Shown: in pieces, positions 24,743 to 32,351 of the stretch
How the letters are laid out: every line of letters starts with the position of its first letter
How positions within the stretch are numbered: the first letter of the stretch is position 1
Source of the DNA: Bauldia sp.
GTDB lineage: Bacteria; Pseudomonadota; Alphaproteobacteria; Rhizobiales; Kaistiaceae
Direction of reading: 5' to 3'
NCBI RefSeq assembly: GCF_020442045.1
Contig: NZ_JAGRLA010000020.1
Location: forward strand, 1-44,566
DNA length: 44,566 nt
Notes under the pieces: model-generated
The model's database searches: none
What the model was told of the DNA's origin: nothing
What the model saw: only the letters and a program-made list of their open reading frames with translations
Program-made: the position numbers and the translations under genes

Positions 24743-25344
24743 CGGCAATGAAGACGGTCCGCTACGTCCTCTGGGCGGCTGTCGCGGTGGTCGTCGCGGG
24801 TGCCGCGGCGATCTTCGTGATCAACCAGCTCGACGAGGATTCGCCACCCGCCAATGTCGCCTCGATCGGCGGGCCATTCTCGCTGACCGACCAGCATGGC
24901 GAAACGGTCACCGAGGCCGACCTCAAGGGGCATCCGTCGGCGATGTTCTTCGGCTATACCTTCTGTCCCGAGGTCTGCCCGACGACGCTGCTCGAAATGA
25001 CCAGCATGATGGAGAAGCTTGGGCCGGATGCGGACAAGCTGAAGGTCTATTTCGTCACCGTCGACCCCGAGCGCGATACCCAGTCGGTCCTCGCCGAATA
25101 CCTGCAGGCCTTCGATCCCCGGATCGTCGGGCTGACCGGATCGCGCGAGGCGATCGACCAGGCATTGTCCGCCTATCGGGTCTTTTCGCGGAAGGTGGAG
25201 CGCGACAAGGGGCCGTATCTGATGGACCATACCGCCGGTGTCTATCTGCTCAATTCGGACGGAACCTTCACCGGCACGATCGCCTATCAGGAGGACGAGG
25301 AGACTGCCATGGCCAAGCTCAAGCGCCTTGTCGGCAGGTCATGA
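24739..25344 (+). CDS. SCO1/SenC family copper metallochaperone
   Basis: The 201-residue protein has an N-terminal membrane anchor (residues 6-28) and a periplasmic thioredoxin-like domain. The copper ligands are the CPEVC pair (about residues 76-80) and a His in LMDHTAGVYLL. The fold markers GPFSLTDQHGE, FFGYTFCPE and VTVDPERDT are present. It inserts copper into, or reduces, the CuA site of cytochrome c oxidase subunit II; a coxB gene lies 17.5 kb downstream. The first ATG overlaps the PCuAC stop; the ATG at 24748 is also possible. Confidence 0.95.
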   Translation: MTAMKTVRYVLWAAVAVVVAGAAAIFVINQLDEDSPPANVASIGGPFSLTDQHGETVTEADLKGHPSAMFFGYTFCPEVCPTTLLEMTSMMEKLGPDADKLKVYFVTVDPERDTQSVLAEYLQAFDPRIVGLTGSREAIDQALSAYRVFSRKVERDKGPYLMDHTAGVYLLNSDGTFTGTIAYQEDEETAMAKLKRLVGRS

Positions 25345-25381
25345 AGGGTTCTACTTCGTGATTCCGTGATAGGGTTTGGTG

Positions 25382-25519
25382 ATGACCGTGGCGACGAAAA
25401 CCTCCATCGGGCCGGCCGCGCTCGCCGTTGCGGCGGGCGGCGCCGTCCCGTGGACGACGTTCGGGAGCCTCGTCTATTTCGACGTTATCGCCGGCGCCTT
25501 CGTTGGCTGCTTCCTCTAG
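25382..25519 (+). CDS. Possible 45-residue hydrophobic small protein
   Basis: This short frame runs from ATG to TAG between the SCO gene and tlyA and overlaps the likely tlyA start by 17 bases. The product (MTVATKTSIGPAALAVAAGG...YFDVIAGAFVGCFL) is mostly small and hydrophobic and could span the membrane once. The ribosome site is poor (AGGGTTTGGTG). It could be a real membrane microprotein, a leader that couples translation to tlyA, or chance. Confidence 0.35.
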   Translation: MTVATKTSIGPAALAVAAGGAVPWTTFGSLVYFDVIAGAFVGCFL

Positions 25520-26258
25520 CGACGAGCGTCGCCGCCTGGACGTGACCCTGGTCGAACGGGGGATCGCGCCGACCCGGGCACGGGCGCGGGATGCGATCCT
25601 GCGCGGCGCCATCGTCGTTGCCGGCGAGACGGCCAGGCGACCGGCGATGATGGTGGCGGCCGACGTACCGATCGAGGCTCATGATCCGGCCGGCCGCTAC
25701 GTTTCACGCGCGGCGCTGAAGCTCGTCGCCGGACTGGATCACTTCGGCTACGACCCGGCCGGCCTTCGTGTCCTCGACATTGGTGCGAGTTCGGGCGGTT
25801 TCACCGAGGTCCTGATCGAACGCGGAGCGGAGCGTGTCTATGCGGTCGATGTCGGCCATGATCAGCTCCACCATCGCCTCCGCGATCATCCGGCGGTGCG
25901 GATGCGGGAGGGGCTCAACGCGCGCGATCTCGCCGCCGAGCATGTCCATGGCACGGTCGGGGCGATCGTTTCCGACGTCAGCTTCATCTCGCTGCGGCTG
26001 GCTCTGCCGGCGGCGCTTGCCCTCGCCGCGCCCGGTGCCTGGGGTGTCTTCCTGGTCAAACCGCAATTCGAGGTCGGCCGCGGCGCCATCGGCAAGGGCG
26101 GGATCGTCCGGGACCCGCAGGCCGGCAGGAACGCTGCCGATGGCATCGCCGACTGGATGGCGTCCCGGCCGGGATGGACGGTCGACGGACTGATCGATTC
26201 GCCGATTACCGGCGCGGGCGGCAACCACGAATATCTGCTCGGAGCCAGGCATGCCTGA
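25503..26258 (+). CDS. tlyA: TlyA family rRNA (cytidine-2'-O)-methyltransferase
   Basis: TlyA-type proteins methylate ribosomal RNA cytidines; several are annotated as hemolysin A. The N-terminal S4 RNA-binding domain (RLDVTLVERGIAPTRARARDAILRGAIVVAGE) is followed by a Rossmann FtsJ-like domain with the AdoMet loop LDIGASSGGFTEVLIERGA, then VSDVSFISL and VKPQFEVGR. The start is uncertain: TTG 25503 gives 251 residues of normal length, TTG 25428 is the other option, and neither has a good ribosome site. tlyA usually follows dxs directly in this order; here copper genes separate them. Confidence 0.92.
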   Translation: MAASSSDERRRLDVTLVERGIAPTRARARDAILRGAIVVAGETARRPAMMVAADVPIEAHDPAGRYVSRAALKLVAGLDHFGYDPAGLRVLDIGASSGGFTEVLIERGAERVYAVDVGHDQLHHRLRDHPAVRMREGLNARDLAAEHVHGTVGAIVSDVSFISLRLALPAALALAAPGAWGVFLVKPQFEVGRGAIGKGGIVRDPQAGRNAADGIADWMASRPGWTVDGLIDSPITGAGGNHEYLLGARHA

Positions 26259-26260
26259 AA

Positions 26261-26289
26261 GCGGCGCAAATCAAGGGCAATTTGCCGCA
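26261..26289 (+). terminator. Weak hairpin after tlyA
   Basis: GCGGCGCAAAT pairs with ATTTGCCGC across an 8-base loop, with a two-base bulge in the left arm. There is no T run, so Rho-independent termination is doubtful. Confidence 0.3.
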
Positions 26290-26389
26290 ACGGAACGCTG
26301 GTTTCGTCACCATCGCGCCGCTATGTCAACATGGTGGCAGGCAAACCAGATGATCCGGGATGGGCAGTGATCCGGAGGCAAGGACATTG

Positions 26390-27373
26390 ATGCAGAGGCT
26401 CGGCCGCTTTCGTCACTATTTCTGGCCGACGGTCGGGATCCTCGCGGTCGCGTTTTGCGGATGGCTTCTCTACAAGGAGCTCCGCAACCTTACCTTCGCC
26501 AGTCTCATGGAAAGCCTGGGGGCGATTTCCCCGCACAGCTGGACGCTGGCGATCTGCGCGACTCTGGTCGCCTATTTCGCGCTCGCCGAATATGACCGCA
26601 TCGCGCTGATCCATCTCGGCCGGAAGATCAACTGGCCGTTCGTCATGGTGACGTCCTTCACCACATATGCCCTGTCCCACAATATCGGCGCCTCGCTGCT
26701 TTCCGGCGCCGTGATCCGGTTCCGTGCCTACGGCTCGCGCGGATTGTCGCCCGCTGAGATCGGTGTGCTGGTCGCCCTCACGTCGTTCACCTTCCTGGTC
26801 GGCTCGCTGACGCTCGGCGGGATCGTTCTCGTGGCGAGACCGGAGGTCATCCAGCGCTTCTTCGACCTGCCCGACTGGGCGGCGATCGTGATCGGCCTCG
26901 CGCTGCTGTCGCTGGTGGCGTTCTACCTCGCCGGCGCGATGTTCCATTTCAAGCCGCTGATCATCGGCGGCTTCCACCTGCACTATCCGAAGCCCAAGGT
27001 GGTGCTGCGCCAACTGATCGTCGGTCCGGTGGAACTCATGGGCGCGGCGGCAATCATCTATTTCTGCCTGCCCGAGGCCGGCAATCCGGGCTTCCTGACG
27101 GTGCTCGGCGTCTTCGTCGCTTCCTTTTCCGTGGCCATCGTCTCCCATGCGCCGGGCGGGCTCGGCGTGCTCGAATATGTCTTCCTGACCGCGCTGGACG
27201 ACATGGACCAGGCGGGCGTTCTTGCCGCGCTGATCGTTTTCCGGCTGTTCTACCTGCTGCTGCCGTTCGCCTCGGCGCTGATCATCGTCCTCTTCTTCGA
27301 GCGGTCCGAATTCCGCAGGGCGTCCGCCGAACGGCTGGCGAAGGGGCGACAGGAAAAGGTTGCCGGCGAATAG
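26390..27373 (+). CDS. UPF0104/LPG-synthase transmembrane-domain family protein
   Basis: The 327-residue polytopic membrane protein resembles YbhN and the flippase half of MprF (lysylphosphatidylglycerol synthase TM region), with about eight hydrophobic helices. Motifs seen in the family are ALSHNIGASLLSGAVIRFRAYGSRGLSPAEIG and SHAPGGLGVLEYVFL. There is no C-terminal synthase domain, so it would at most move a lipid across the membrane; the substrate is unknown. I chose ATG 26390 (GGAGG and AAGGA upstream) over ATG 26360. It converges on ribB with 17 bases between. Confidence 0.85.
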   Translation: MQRLGRFRHYFWPTVGILAVAFCGWLLYKELRNLTFASLMESLGAISPHSWTLAICATLVAYFALAEYDRIALIHLGRKINWPFVMVTSFTTYALSHNIGASLLSGAVIRFRAYGSRGLSPAEIGVLVALTSFTFLVGSLTLGGIVLVARPEVIQRFFDLPDWAAIVIGLALLSLVAFYLAGAMFHFKPLIIGGFHLHYPKPKVVLRQLIVGPVELMGAAAIIYFCLPEAGNPGFLTVLGVFVASFSVAIVSHAPGGLGVLEYVFLTALDDMDQAGVLAALIVFRLFYLLLPFASALIIVLFFERSEFRRASAERLAKGRQEKVAGE

Positions 27374-27390
27374 CCGGACCCGCCACCTTC

Positions 27391-28503
27391 CTACGATTCG
27401 AGAAGGTCGGTCGCTTCGATTTCGATGCCGAAGCCGTCGAGGCCGACATAGTGCAGCTCGCGGGAGGCAATCAGCCTGATCGAGGTGACGCCGAGGTCGC
27501 GGAGAATCTGTGCGCCGAGACCGATCTCGCGCCAGTCCCGGCGTCGCTGGTCGGCGGTTCCGTGGTGTTCCTCTCCGGCCGCGGTCCGGTCCCGCGGGCG
27601 CTCGTCCGATGTGGCGACGCCGACGGCGCCTTCGCGAAGATAGACGATCACGCCGCGGCCTGCCTCGCCGAGCTGCTCCATGATCCGGTCGATCGTGCTT
27701 TTCGCGGCGAAGACGTCCTGGGTGACGGCTTCGCGATGGAGGCGGACCGGCAATCCGCGTCCATCGCCGATCTCGCCGAAGACGATCGCTAGGTGCTCGG
27801 TCGGGTCCCATTCGGTCCGGTAGGCGATCGCCTGGGCGGGACCGCCCTTGGTCTCGATGTCGAAGGAGCCGACGCGCTCGACCAGCGTCTCGCTGCGCTG
27901 CCGCCAGGCAATGAGATCGGCGACCGAGAGCGTCCTGAGCCCGTGCTTTTCAGCAAAGGCCGCGACCTCCGGTCCGCGCATCACGGTGCCGTCGTCATTG
28001 ACCAGTTCGGCAAGGACGCCAACCGGCTCGAGATCCGCAAGGCGGCAGAGGTCGACGGCCGCTTCGGTATGGCCGGACCGCATCAGCACGCCGCCTTCGC
28101 GCGCGATCAGTGGAAAGACGTGGCCGGGGCGGACGAAGTCGCCCGATCCGGCATTCGGATTGGCAAGCGCCCGGACGGTGACGCAGCGTTCCTCCGCCGA
28201 AATGCCGGTGGTCGTGCCGTGCCGGAAGTCGACCGATATGGTGAAGGCCGTGTTGTGCGGCGCGTCGTTGTCGGCGACCATCGGGCTGAGGTTCAACCGT
28301 CGCGCCGTCTCGCGGGGGAGCGGGGCGCAAACGATGCCGCTGGTGTGGCGGATGACGAAGGCGATCTTCTCCTGGGTGGCGTGGACGGCGGCAAGGATCA
28401 GGTCGCCCTCGTTTTCCCTGTCGTTGTCGTCGGTGACGACGACGATCTCACCACGTGCGAAAGCCCTGACGGCTTCGCTCACCCTGTCATTGTCTGTTGT
28501 CAT
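27391..28503 (-). CDS. ribB: 3,4-dihydroxy-2-butanone-4-phosphate synthase with inactive RibA-like tail
   Basis: RibB converts ribulose 5-phosphate into the four-carbon unit of riboflavin. Residues 1-205 form the RibB domain with VVTDDNDRENEGDLILAA, the substrate/metal-binding acidic loop, RPGHVFPLIAREGGVLMRSGHTEAAVDL and ELVNDDGTVMRG. The C-terminal 165 residues look like GTP cyclohydrolase II but have lost its zinc cysteines: the region that should read like HSECLTGD...RCDCG is LHREAVTQDVFAAKSTID (from residue 255). So this half cannot be a normal RibA. It lies 14 bases behind aroC and is probably cotranscribed with it. Confidence 0.94.
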   Translation of the reverse strand: MTTDNDRVSEAVRAFARGEIVVVTDDNDRENEGDLILAAVHATQEKIAFVIRHTSGIVCAPLPRETARRLNLSPMVADNDAPHNTAFTISVDFRHGTTTGISAEERCVTVRALANPNAGSGDFVRPGHVFPLIAREGGVLMRSGHTEAAVDLCRLADLEPVGVLAELVNDDGTVMRGPEVAAFAEKHGLRTLSVADLIAWRQRSETLVERVGSFDIETKGGPAQAIAYRTEWDPTEHLAIVFGEIGDGRGLPVRLHREAVTQDVFAAKSTIDRIMEQLGEAGRGVIVYLREGAVGVATSDERPRDRTAAGEEHHGTADQRRRDWREIGLGAQILRDLGVTSIRLIASRELHYVGLDGFGIEIEATDLLES

Positions 28504-28517
28504 GTATTCCGTCCGCC

Positions 28518-29606
28518 TCAGCCGATCTGGCCGCGGTGCCTGAGATAGTGGTCGGCGAGCGCGATCGCCACCATCGCCTCTCCGATCGGCACCGCCCGGA
28601 TGCCGACACAGGGGTCGTGGCGCCCCTTGGTCGATACCTCAACCTCCTCGCCGGCGCGGTTGACCGTGTGGCGCGGCGTCAGGATCGACGAGGTCGGCTT
28701 GACCGCGAAACGGGCGACGATCGGCTGCCCGGTCGATATCCCGCCGAGGATGCCCCCGGCGTGGTTCGACGTGAATTTCATCTCGCCGTCGTGACCCATA
28801 TGAATCTCGTCGGCATTCTCCTCGCCGGTCAGGGTCGCGGCAACGAAACCGGCGCCGATCTCGACCCCTTTCACCGCGTTGATCGACATCAGGCCGGAGG
28901 CGATGTCCTGGTCAAGCTTGCCATAGACCGGCGCACCGAGGCCTGCCGGCAGGCCGTGCGCGATGACCTCGATCACCGCGCCGACCGACGAGCCGCGCTT
29001 GCGGATGTCGTCGAGATAATCGGCGAAGAAATCCGCCATCTCCGCATCGGGGCAGAAGAACGGGTTGTTGTCGACCGCGTCCCAGTCCCACCGGTCGCGA
29101 TCGATCGCGTGCGGCCCCATCTGGACGAGGGCGCCGCGGACGATCATGTCGGGCACGACCTTGCGGGCGATCGCCCCGGCCGCGACCCGGGTCGCGGTCT
29201 CGCGGGCCGAGGCGCGGCCGCTGCCGCGGTAGTCACGAATGCCGTATTTGGCTTCGTAGGTGAGATCGGCGTGGCCGGGCCGGTACTTGTCCTTGATCTC
29301 CGAATAGTCCTTCGAACGGGCGTCGACATTCTCGATCAGGAGCGAGATCGGCGTTCCGGTGGTCAGCAGGTCGCCGGTTTCCTCGTCCTCGAAAACCCCG
29401 GAGAGGATGCGCACGGCGTCGGGCTCGCGGCGCTGCGTGGTGAAGCGCGACTGGCCGGGCCGGCGCTTGTCCATGTAGTGCTGGATCTCCTCCTCGGAGA
29501 TGGCGATGCGCGGCGGGCAGCCGTCGACGACGCAGCCGATGGCCGGACCGTGGCTCTCGCCCCAGGTGGTGACGCGGAAAAGATGACCGAAAGTGTTGTG
29601 TGACAT
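28518..29606 (-). CDS. aroC: Chorismate synthase
   Basis: AroC makes chorismate from EPSP using reduced flavin, the last shared step to aromatic amino acids. The 362-residue protein begins [29 protein letters not shown], which contains signature 1. [35 protein letters not shown] (signature 2) and [17 protein letters not shown] (signature 3) follow. The reading frame extends upstream to 29807, but the conserved N-terminus fixes the start at 29606. It probably leads an aroC-ribB operon. Confidence 0.97.
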   Translation of the reverse strand: MSHNTFGHLFRVTTWGESHGPAIGCVVDGCPPRIAISEEEIQHYMDKRRPGQSRFTTQRREPDAVRILSGVFEDEETGDLLTTGTPISLLIENVDARSKDYSEIKDKYRPGHADLTYEAKYGIRDYRGSGRASARETATRVAAGAIARKVVPDMIVRGALVQMGPHAIDRDRWDWDAVDNNPFFCPDAEMADFFADYLDDIRKRGSSVGAVIEVIAHGLPAGLGAPVYGKLDQDIASGLMSINAVKGVEIGAGFVAATLTGEENADEIHMGHDGEMKFTSNHAGGILGGISTGQPIVARFAVKPTSSILTPRHTVNRAGEEVEVSTKGRHDPCVGIRAVPIGEAMVAIALADHYLRHRGQIG

Positions 29607-29626
29607 GCCTGCGGGTTTCCGAGAAC

Positions 29627-29662
29627 GGACCGGTTCTAATGCATTTTCCGGAAAAGTGCGTG
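29627..29662. repeat. Palindromic rhizobial-type intergenic repeat fragment (possible)
   Basis: A perfect palindrome TTTTCCGGAAAA (29644-29655) is flanked by AGTGCG and by GGACCGGTTCTAATGCA. This resembles the dispersed palindromic elements of rhizobial genomes, which carry ACCGGTTTTCCGGAAAAGTG-like cores. Only one fragment is visible in this window, so the assignment is from memory. Confidence 0.35.
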
Positions 29663-29760
29663 AATCTTTTGGGCCGCGGGCACTGACGCGCGCATCGGGC
29701 ATTTTGCGGCGAAAGGAGATCAGGCGAGGGGCCCGATCCCCTTGTCGCAGGAAGCGGTGG

Positions 29761-30585
29761 TCAGCCGAGGTTGGCCTTGAGGAAAGCCAGAGTCCTGTCC
29801 CAGGCAAGCGCCGTGTCCTCGGCGTCGTAGCGGGCCGAGGTCGGATTGGCGAAGCCGTGGTCGGCCGTGTACCAGTTGACGGTGAGCTCGCCGGCCTTGC
29901 CGGCTTCCTTCATCGCCGCTTCGAAGCCGGCCACCATCTCCGCGTCGATGTTCTGGTCTTCGGTGCCGAAATTGCCGAGCACGGGCCCCTTCAGCGCCTT
30001 CAGCTCGTCGGCGGTCTTGGCGACGTTGCCGTAATAGATGACGGTGGCGTCGACCGGCGTCGCCAGCGAGGCATTCAGCGACCATCCGCCGCCGAAGCAC
30101 CAGCCGATGGTCCCGACCTTGCCGTTGCCTTGCGGGTTCTTCTTCAGCCAGTCGATCGCCGTGACCAGCTTCTTCGTCGCGAGGTCCGCGTCGAGTCCCT
30201 TGATCAGCGCCATGGCGCCGTCGGGCGTCGTCGCCGGTTCGGCATCGAACAGGTCGATGGCGAAGGCGATGAAGCCGAGCTTGGCGAATTCGGCGGCGAC
30301 CGACTTGATCTGGTCGTTCAATCCCCACCATTCGTGGACGAGGAGGAGGGCGGGGGCATTTTCGGCGTCCGGCAGCGCCAGCGCTCCCTTCACCGGAGCG
30401 CCGCCCGGCATGTCGATCTCGATCATCTCGACCGTGTCCGCCTGGGCGCGCGCCAGGACCGGGTCGAAAAGCACGGCCGCGAGCGGAAGGGCCGCGAGCC
30501 CCTTGAGGAATGCCCGCCTTTGCTCGTCGGGAATGATGATGGGCGGCATTTCCTTATGCGCGCCGCAGCCGTCAAGATCGCACAT
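29761..30585 (-). CDS. Exported dienelactone-hydrolase family protein
   Basis: The 274-residue alpha/beta hydrolase has the Cys nucleophile elbow GWCFGGGW, followed by TEDQ (Asp) and DHGF (His), the Cys-Asp-His triad of dienelactone hydrolases. The N-terminus [15 protein letters not shown] precedes [19 protein letters not shown] and ARAQA, a twin-arginine signal, so it is probably exported folded. The substrate is unknown; members hydrolyse dienelactones or other carboxylic esters and lactones. The ATG has AGGAG about 7 bases upstream. It lies between the histidine phosphatase and aroC, where I would expect none, so it may be a local insertion. Confidence 0.9.
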   Translation of the reverse strand: MCDLDGCGAHKEMPPIIIPDEQRRAFLKGLAALPLAAVLFDPVLARAQADTVEMIEIDMPGGAPVKGALALPDAENAPALLLVHEWWGLNDQIKSVAAEFAKLGFIAFAIDLFDAEPATTPDGAMALIKGLDADLATKKLVTAIDWLKKNPQGNGKVGTIGWCFGGGWSLNASLATPVDATVIYYGNVAKTADELKALKGPVLGNFGTEDQNIDAEMVAGFEAAMKEAGKAGELTVNWYTADHGFANPTSARYDAEDTALAWDRTLAFLKANLG

Positions 30586-30635
30586 GGCTGGTCTCCTCTG
30601 GTCGTGTCGGGTGGATTCTACAGCGATGGAAACTA

Positions 30636-30688
30636 GGGCCTGAACACACGATCCCTGATCACGCATCGGTCACGGATGTGTGAGGCCC
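30636..30688 (-). terminator. Hairpin downstream of the histidine phosphatase gene
   Basis: On the minus strand GGGCCT-CACAC pairs with GTGTG-TTC-AGGCCC across a loop of about 28 bases, and TAGTTT follows. The long loop makes it a weak terminator candidate. Confidence 0.35.
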
Positions 30689-30697
30689 GGCACGAAC

Positions 30698-31279
30698 CTA
30701 GATCCAGCTCGCGGCACCGTCCCTGATCAGCATGGCCTGGTCCTGCGGGAACGGCATCGCCACCGCCTCATGCGGGTCGAGGTCGAGCAAGGTGCGGCGC
30801 AGGACCCGGCCGACCCCGCCGTGAGACACCGCCATCGTCGGCCGCTTGATACCGGCGAACCACGTCTCGACCCGTTCCGACAACAGTCGGTAGCTTTCCC
30901 CGCCGGGTGGCAGGAAGCCCCACTTGTCGCGCTCCCGCGCCGCCACCTGGGCCGGATCCTGTTGGCGAAGCTCTTCGGTGGTGAATCCCTCCCATTCGCC
31001 GAAGGTGATTTCGCGGAGCCGGTCGTCGAGATGATAGGCGGACGGATCGAGTCCCATGGCGAGCCGGGCGATCTCCATGGTCTCGCGGGATCGCTCGAGC
31101 GGGCTGGCGACGAAGTCGTAGCCGGCTATATCCGGAATCGCCGCGAGGACTGCCTTGCCGTTCCGCTTCGCCTGGCCGCGCCCGTTGTCGTTCAGCGGGA
31201 TGTCTCTTTGTCCCTGCAGGCGTCCTTCGACATTCCAGTCGGTCTCGCCGTGGCGAAGGAAGACGATGGTCGGCTGCAT
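30698..31279 (-). CDS. Histidine phosphatase (phosphoglycerate-mutase-like) protein
   Basis: The 193-residue protein starts MQPTIVFLRHGETDWNVEGRLQGQRDIPLNDNG; RHGE holds the phosphorylated His. The acid/base region is REITFGEWEGFTTEEL and the second catalytic His is in MAVSHGGVGRVL. It is a cofactor-independent-looking broad phosphatase branch of the superfamily; whether it acts on phosphoglycerate, cobalamin or other phosphates cannot be told. In this order such a gene commonly sits between fabI and aroC. Confidence 0.9.
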   Translation of the reverse strand: MQPTIVFLRHGETDWNVEGRLQGQRDIPLNDNGRGQAKRNGKAVLAAIPDIAGYDFVASPLERSRETMEIARLAMGLDPSAYHLDDRLREITFGEWEGFTTEELRQQDPAQVAARERDKWGFLPPGGESYRLLSERVETWFAGIKRPTMAVSHGGVGRVLRRTLLDLDPHEAVAMPFPQDQAMLIRDGAASWI

Positions 31280-31356
31280 GTCGGGGAATCCATTCCGGGC
31301 ACGGTTGCCCGGAGGTTCTGCGGCAATGCGGGCCGGGAGGCAAGAGAGGCGGCGCC

Positions 31357-32259
31357 TTAACGCCCCGCCTGGGCGACATAGGTGCCGACTTCCTCGACCA
31401 GATGGTCGAACATCAGCCGCATCCGCCTGACCGACCGGAGGTCCTCGTGCATGGCGACCCAGACCTCGAGGTCGATGCCAAAGGCGTCGGTGAGCACCGG
31501 GATGAGCTCGGGTTGCCGACGGGCGAGGCCGGTCTGGCAGCCGCCGATGCCGGCGCCGGCCCGGATCGCGGCGAGCTGGGCGAGGTCGCTGTCGGTCCTG
31601 AAGCTGAAGATCTCACGGTCGATATCGATGCCCCGCGACTTCATCGCCCGGATGCTCGGAGTCTCCGTGTCGAAGCCGATGACGGTGTGCGAGGCGAGGT
31701 CGGCAAGGGTCCGTGGCATGCCATGCGCTTCGAGGTACCGGCGATGGGCATGGAGACCGATATGCACGGCGCCGAGCTTGCGGGCGACGAGCGCCGCCTG
31801 GGTCGGCCGGACCATGCGGATGGCGATGTCGACCTGCCGGCGCAGCAGGTCCTCGGTCTCGTTCGACAGGACGAGCTCGACGGCAACGGCCGGATGCGCG
31901 TCGAGGAAGCGGCCGAGAATGGGCGGCAATATCTCACCGCCGACGATTTCGCTCGCCGAGATGCGGATCGCGCCACGCACCTCCTCCGCCTCCCCGGACG
32001 CGATACGGAGCAGGGCCGCGGCCGTGCCGGCCATCGAGTCGGCGTAGGGCGCGAGCTCGACCGCAGCCGCCGTCGGCTCCAGCCCGACCTGCGAGCGGGT
32101 GAAGAGCGCGGTGCCGAGATCGGCCTCCAACTGGTCGATATGCCGGCCCACGGTGGGCTGGGTCAGCGTCAGCGCGCGGGCGGCGGCCGAGAGGCTGCCT
32201 TCGCGCATGACGGCGCGGAACGTCCGCCAGAGGGTCCAGTCAGGATCGCGGATAGCCAT
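31357..32259 (-). CDS. LysR-family transcriptional regulator
   Basis: The 300-residue regulator has an N-terminal winged helix-turn-helix (LWRTFRAVMREGSLSAAARALTLTQPTVGRHIDQLEADLGTALFTRS, residues 9-55) and a periplasmic-binding-like effector domain from about residue 90 (IRISASEIVGGEILPPILGRF). It is divergent from an NAD-binding reductase with 92 bases between, containing AT-rich dyads. It therefore most likely controls that gene and itself. Confidence 0.93.
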   Translation of the reverse strand: MAIRDPDWTLWRTFRAVMREGSLSAAARALTLTQPTVGRHIDQLEADLGTALFTRSQVGLEPTAAAVELAPYADSMAGTAAALLRIASGEAEEVRGAIRISASEIVGGEILPPILGRFLDAHPAVAVELVLSNETEDLLRRQVDIAIRMVRPTQAALVARKLGAVHIGLHAHRRYLEAHGMPRTLADLASHTVIGFDTETPSIRAMKSRGIDIDREIFSFRTDSDLAQLAAIRAGAGIGGCQTGLARRQPELIPVLTDAFGIDLEVWVAMHEDLRSVRRMRLMFDHLVEEVGTYVAQAGR

Positions 32260-32293
32260 ACAAATATGTATTGCAGAAGTGCATTTATATGCA
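32258..32293. promoter_or_regulatory. Two AT-rich dyads in the LysR/reductase intergenic region
   Basis: ATACA-AATA-TGTAT (32258-32271) and TGCAT-TTAT-ATGCA (32280-32293) have perfect 5-base arms, 22 bases apart centre to centre. The first overlaps the LysR start codon. TATAGG at 32300-32305 could be the -10 of the reductase, with no good -35, as in activator-dependent promoters. The layout fits LysR recognition and activation sites. Confidence 0.55.
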
Positions 32294-32351
32294 ATTTCTT
32301 TATAGGCGCCTTTGACCTACGTGTCTTGCCGGGACAGGAAAGGAGACGATC

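Noticed and set aside
29607..29807. Longer aroC N-terminus
   Set aside because: Chorismate synthases begin at MSxNTFGxxF; the upstream part crosses the palindromic leader and the end of the dienelactone-hydrolase gene.
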